The position numbers were made by a program, and so were the translations under genes. From Natrinema versiforme (GTDB lineage Archaea; Halobacteriota; Halobacteria; Halobacteriales; Natrialbaceae), in assembly GCF_005576615.1 (NCBI RefSeq), contig NZ_CP040330.1, positions 1,736,001 to 1,800,000 of the forward strand: a stretch of 64,000 bases of DNA. The letters run 5' to 3'. The notes below the pieces were generated by a model. It searched no databases. It saw only the letters and a list, made by a program, of their open reading frames with translations, and had not been told where the DNA came from. Of this stretch, positions 63,787-64,000 are shown piece after piece; position 1 is the first letter of the stretch, and the number at the start of each line of letters is the position of its first letter.

Positions 63787-64000
63787 ATGACACAACAGCG
63801 CGGCGCGATCATCGTCGGCGCGTCGTCGGGCATCGGCGAAGCGCTGGCCCGGCGGCTCGCGGCCGACGGTTACGAGATCGGGCTGGCCGCCCGTCGGACG
63901 GAGCGCATGCGACGGATCGGGGCGGAACTGCCGACCAAATCGTACGTCGCGACGATGGATATCTCCGCGACCGAGGACGCCCGGCGGGGGTTTTTCGAAC
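63787..64000 (+). CDS. Short-chain dehydrogenase/reductase, N-terminal part (runs off the right edge)
   Basis: The first 71 codons of an SDR enzyme. The Rossmann cofactor motif IIVGASSGIGEALARRLA is followed by GLAARRTERM, where the arginines after the second strand suggest NADP(H) preference, and by MDISATEDA at the third strand. The catalytic Ser-Tyr-Lys lie beyond the window. The ATG at 63787 is preferred to a GTG two codons earlier. Substrate cannot be inferred. Confidence 0.87.
   Translation, partial: MTQQRGAIIVGASSGIGEALARRLAADGYEIGLAARRTERMRRIGAELPTKSYVATMDISATEDARRGFFE

Overview
The window is chromosomal DNA from a haloarchaeon. The evidence is the high G+C, the very acidic proteomes of both strands, Tat signal peptides on most exported proteins, archaeal TFB, Rpo3/6/10, PriS-GINS and Cdc48, haloarchaeal families such as HalOD1 output domains, Bat-type HTH regulators and the rnhA operon protein, and TATA boxes about 25-32 bases before many start codons (leaderless transcripts). 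The gene content resembles Natrialbaceae-type genomes, but that genus-level impression is inference. Genes are dense and mostly core; I see no insertion sequence, CRISPR array, prophage or rRNA.

Layout. 1-3.9 kb: start of a NucS-like nuclease, a lipoprotein, an unknown protein, and the termination nuclease FttA/aCPSF1, followed by a striking run of hairpins. 4.0-8.1 kb: a four-gene polyamine-type ABC importer. 8.4-14.2 kb: BluB, a STAS-like protein, endonuclease III, DUF371, a phosphohydrolase, a tiny ORF and inorganic pyrophosphatase. 14.4-18.7 kb: PadR regulator, rnhA operon protein, RNase HI, TFB and an esterase lipoprotein. 18.9-24.2 kb: glucose dehydrogenase with its regulator GfcR, a HAD phosphatase, a Bat-like regulator and a probable KD(P)G aldolase, so much of the semi-phosphorylative Entner-Doudoroff route is close together. 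24.3-28.2 kb: acyl-CoA dehydrogenase, HAD phosphatase, PanB and a hydrolase. 28.4-32.5 kb: a small acidic protein plus Cdc48, a TrmB regulator and a HalOD1 protein. 32.5-40.2 kb: peroxiredoxin, the GINS-PriS replication pair, GNAT, archease-RtcB RNA ligation pair, a second Bat-like regulator and MoaA. 40.4-46.7 kb: tRNA-Ser and the conserved rps13-rps4-rps11-rpo3-(tRNA-Leu)-rpl18e-rpl13-rps9-rpo10-rpo6-eno-rps2 run. 46.9-50.2 kb: a winged-helix protein, ThiR, mevalonate kinase and isopentenyl phosphate kinase. 50.3-56.5 kb: a potassium-uptake island with two TrkH, two TrkA and two very small membrane proteins. 56.6-64.0 kb: RNase J with a long leader, prenyl synthase, a lipoprotein, GltX, an exported beta-sandwich protein, a small Cys/His protein, DUF456 and the start of an SDR.

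Functional logic. Mevalonate kinase, isopentenyl phosphate kinase and the prenyl synthase belong to one lipid pathway but are split by the potassium island. Two archaeal beta-CASP ribonucleases (FttA, RNase J), an RNA ligase system, TFB and three RNA polymerase subunits make the window rich in RNA metabolism. The best candidates for new biology are the hairpin array behind FttA, a palindrome-bearing in-frame insertion in the acyl-CoA dehydrogenase, the long RNase J leader with mutually exclusive hairpins, a 43-codon ORF between tRNA-Leu and rpl18e, and the small membrane proteins tied to Trk genes.
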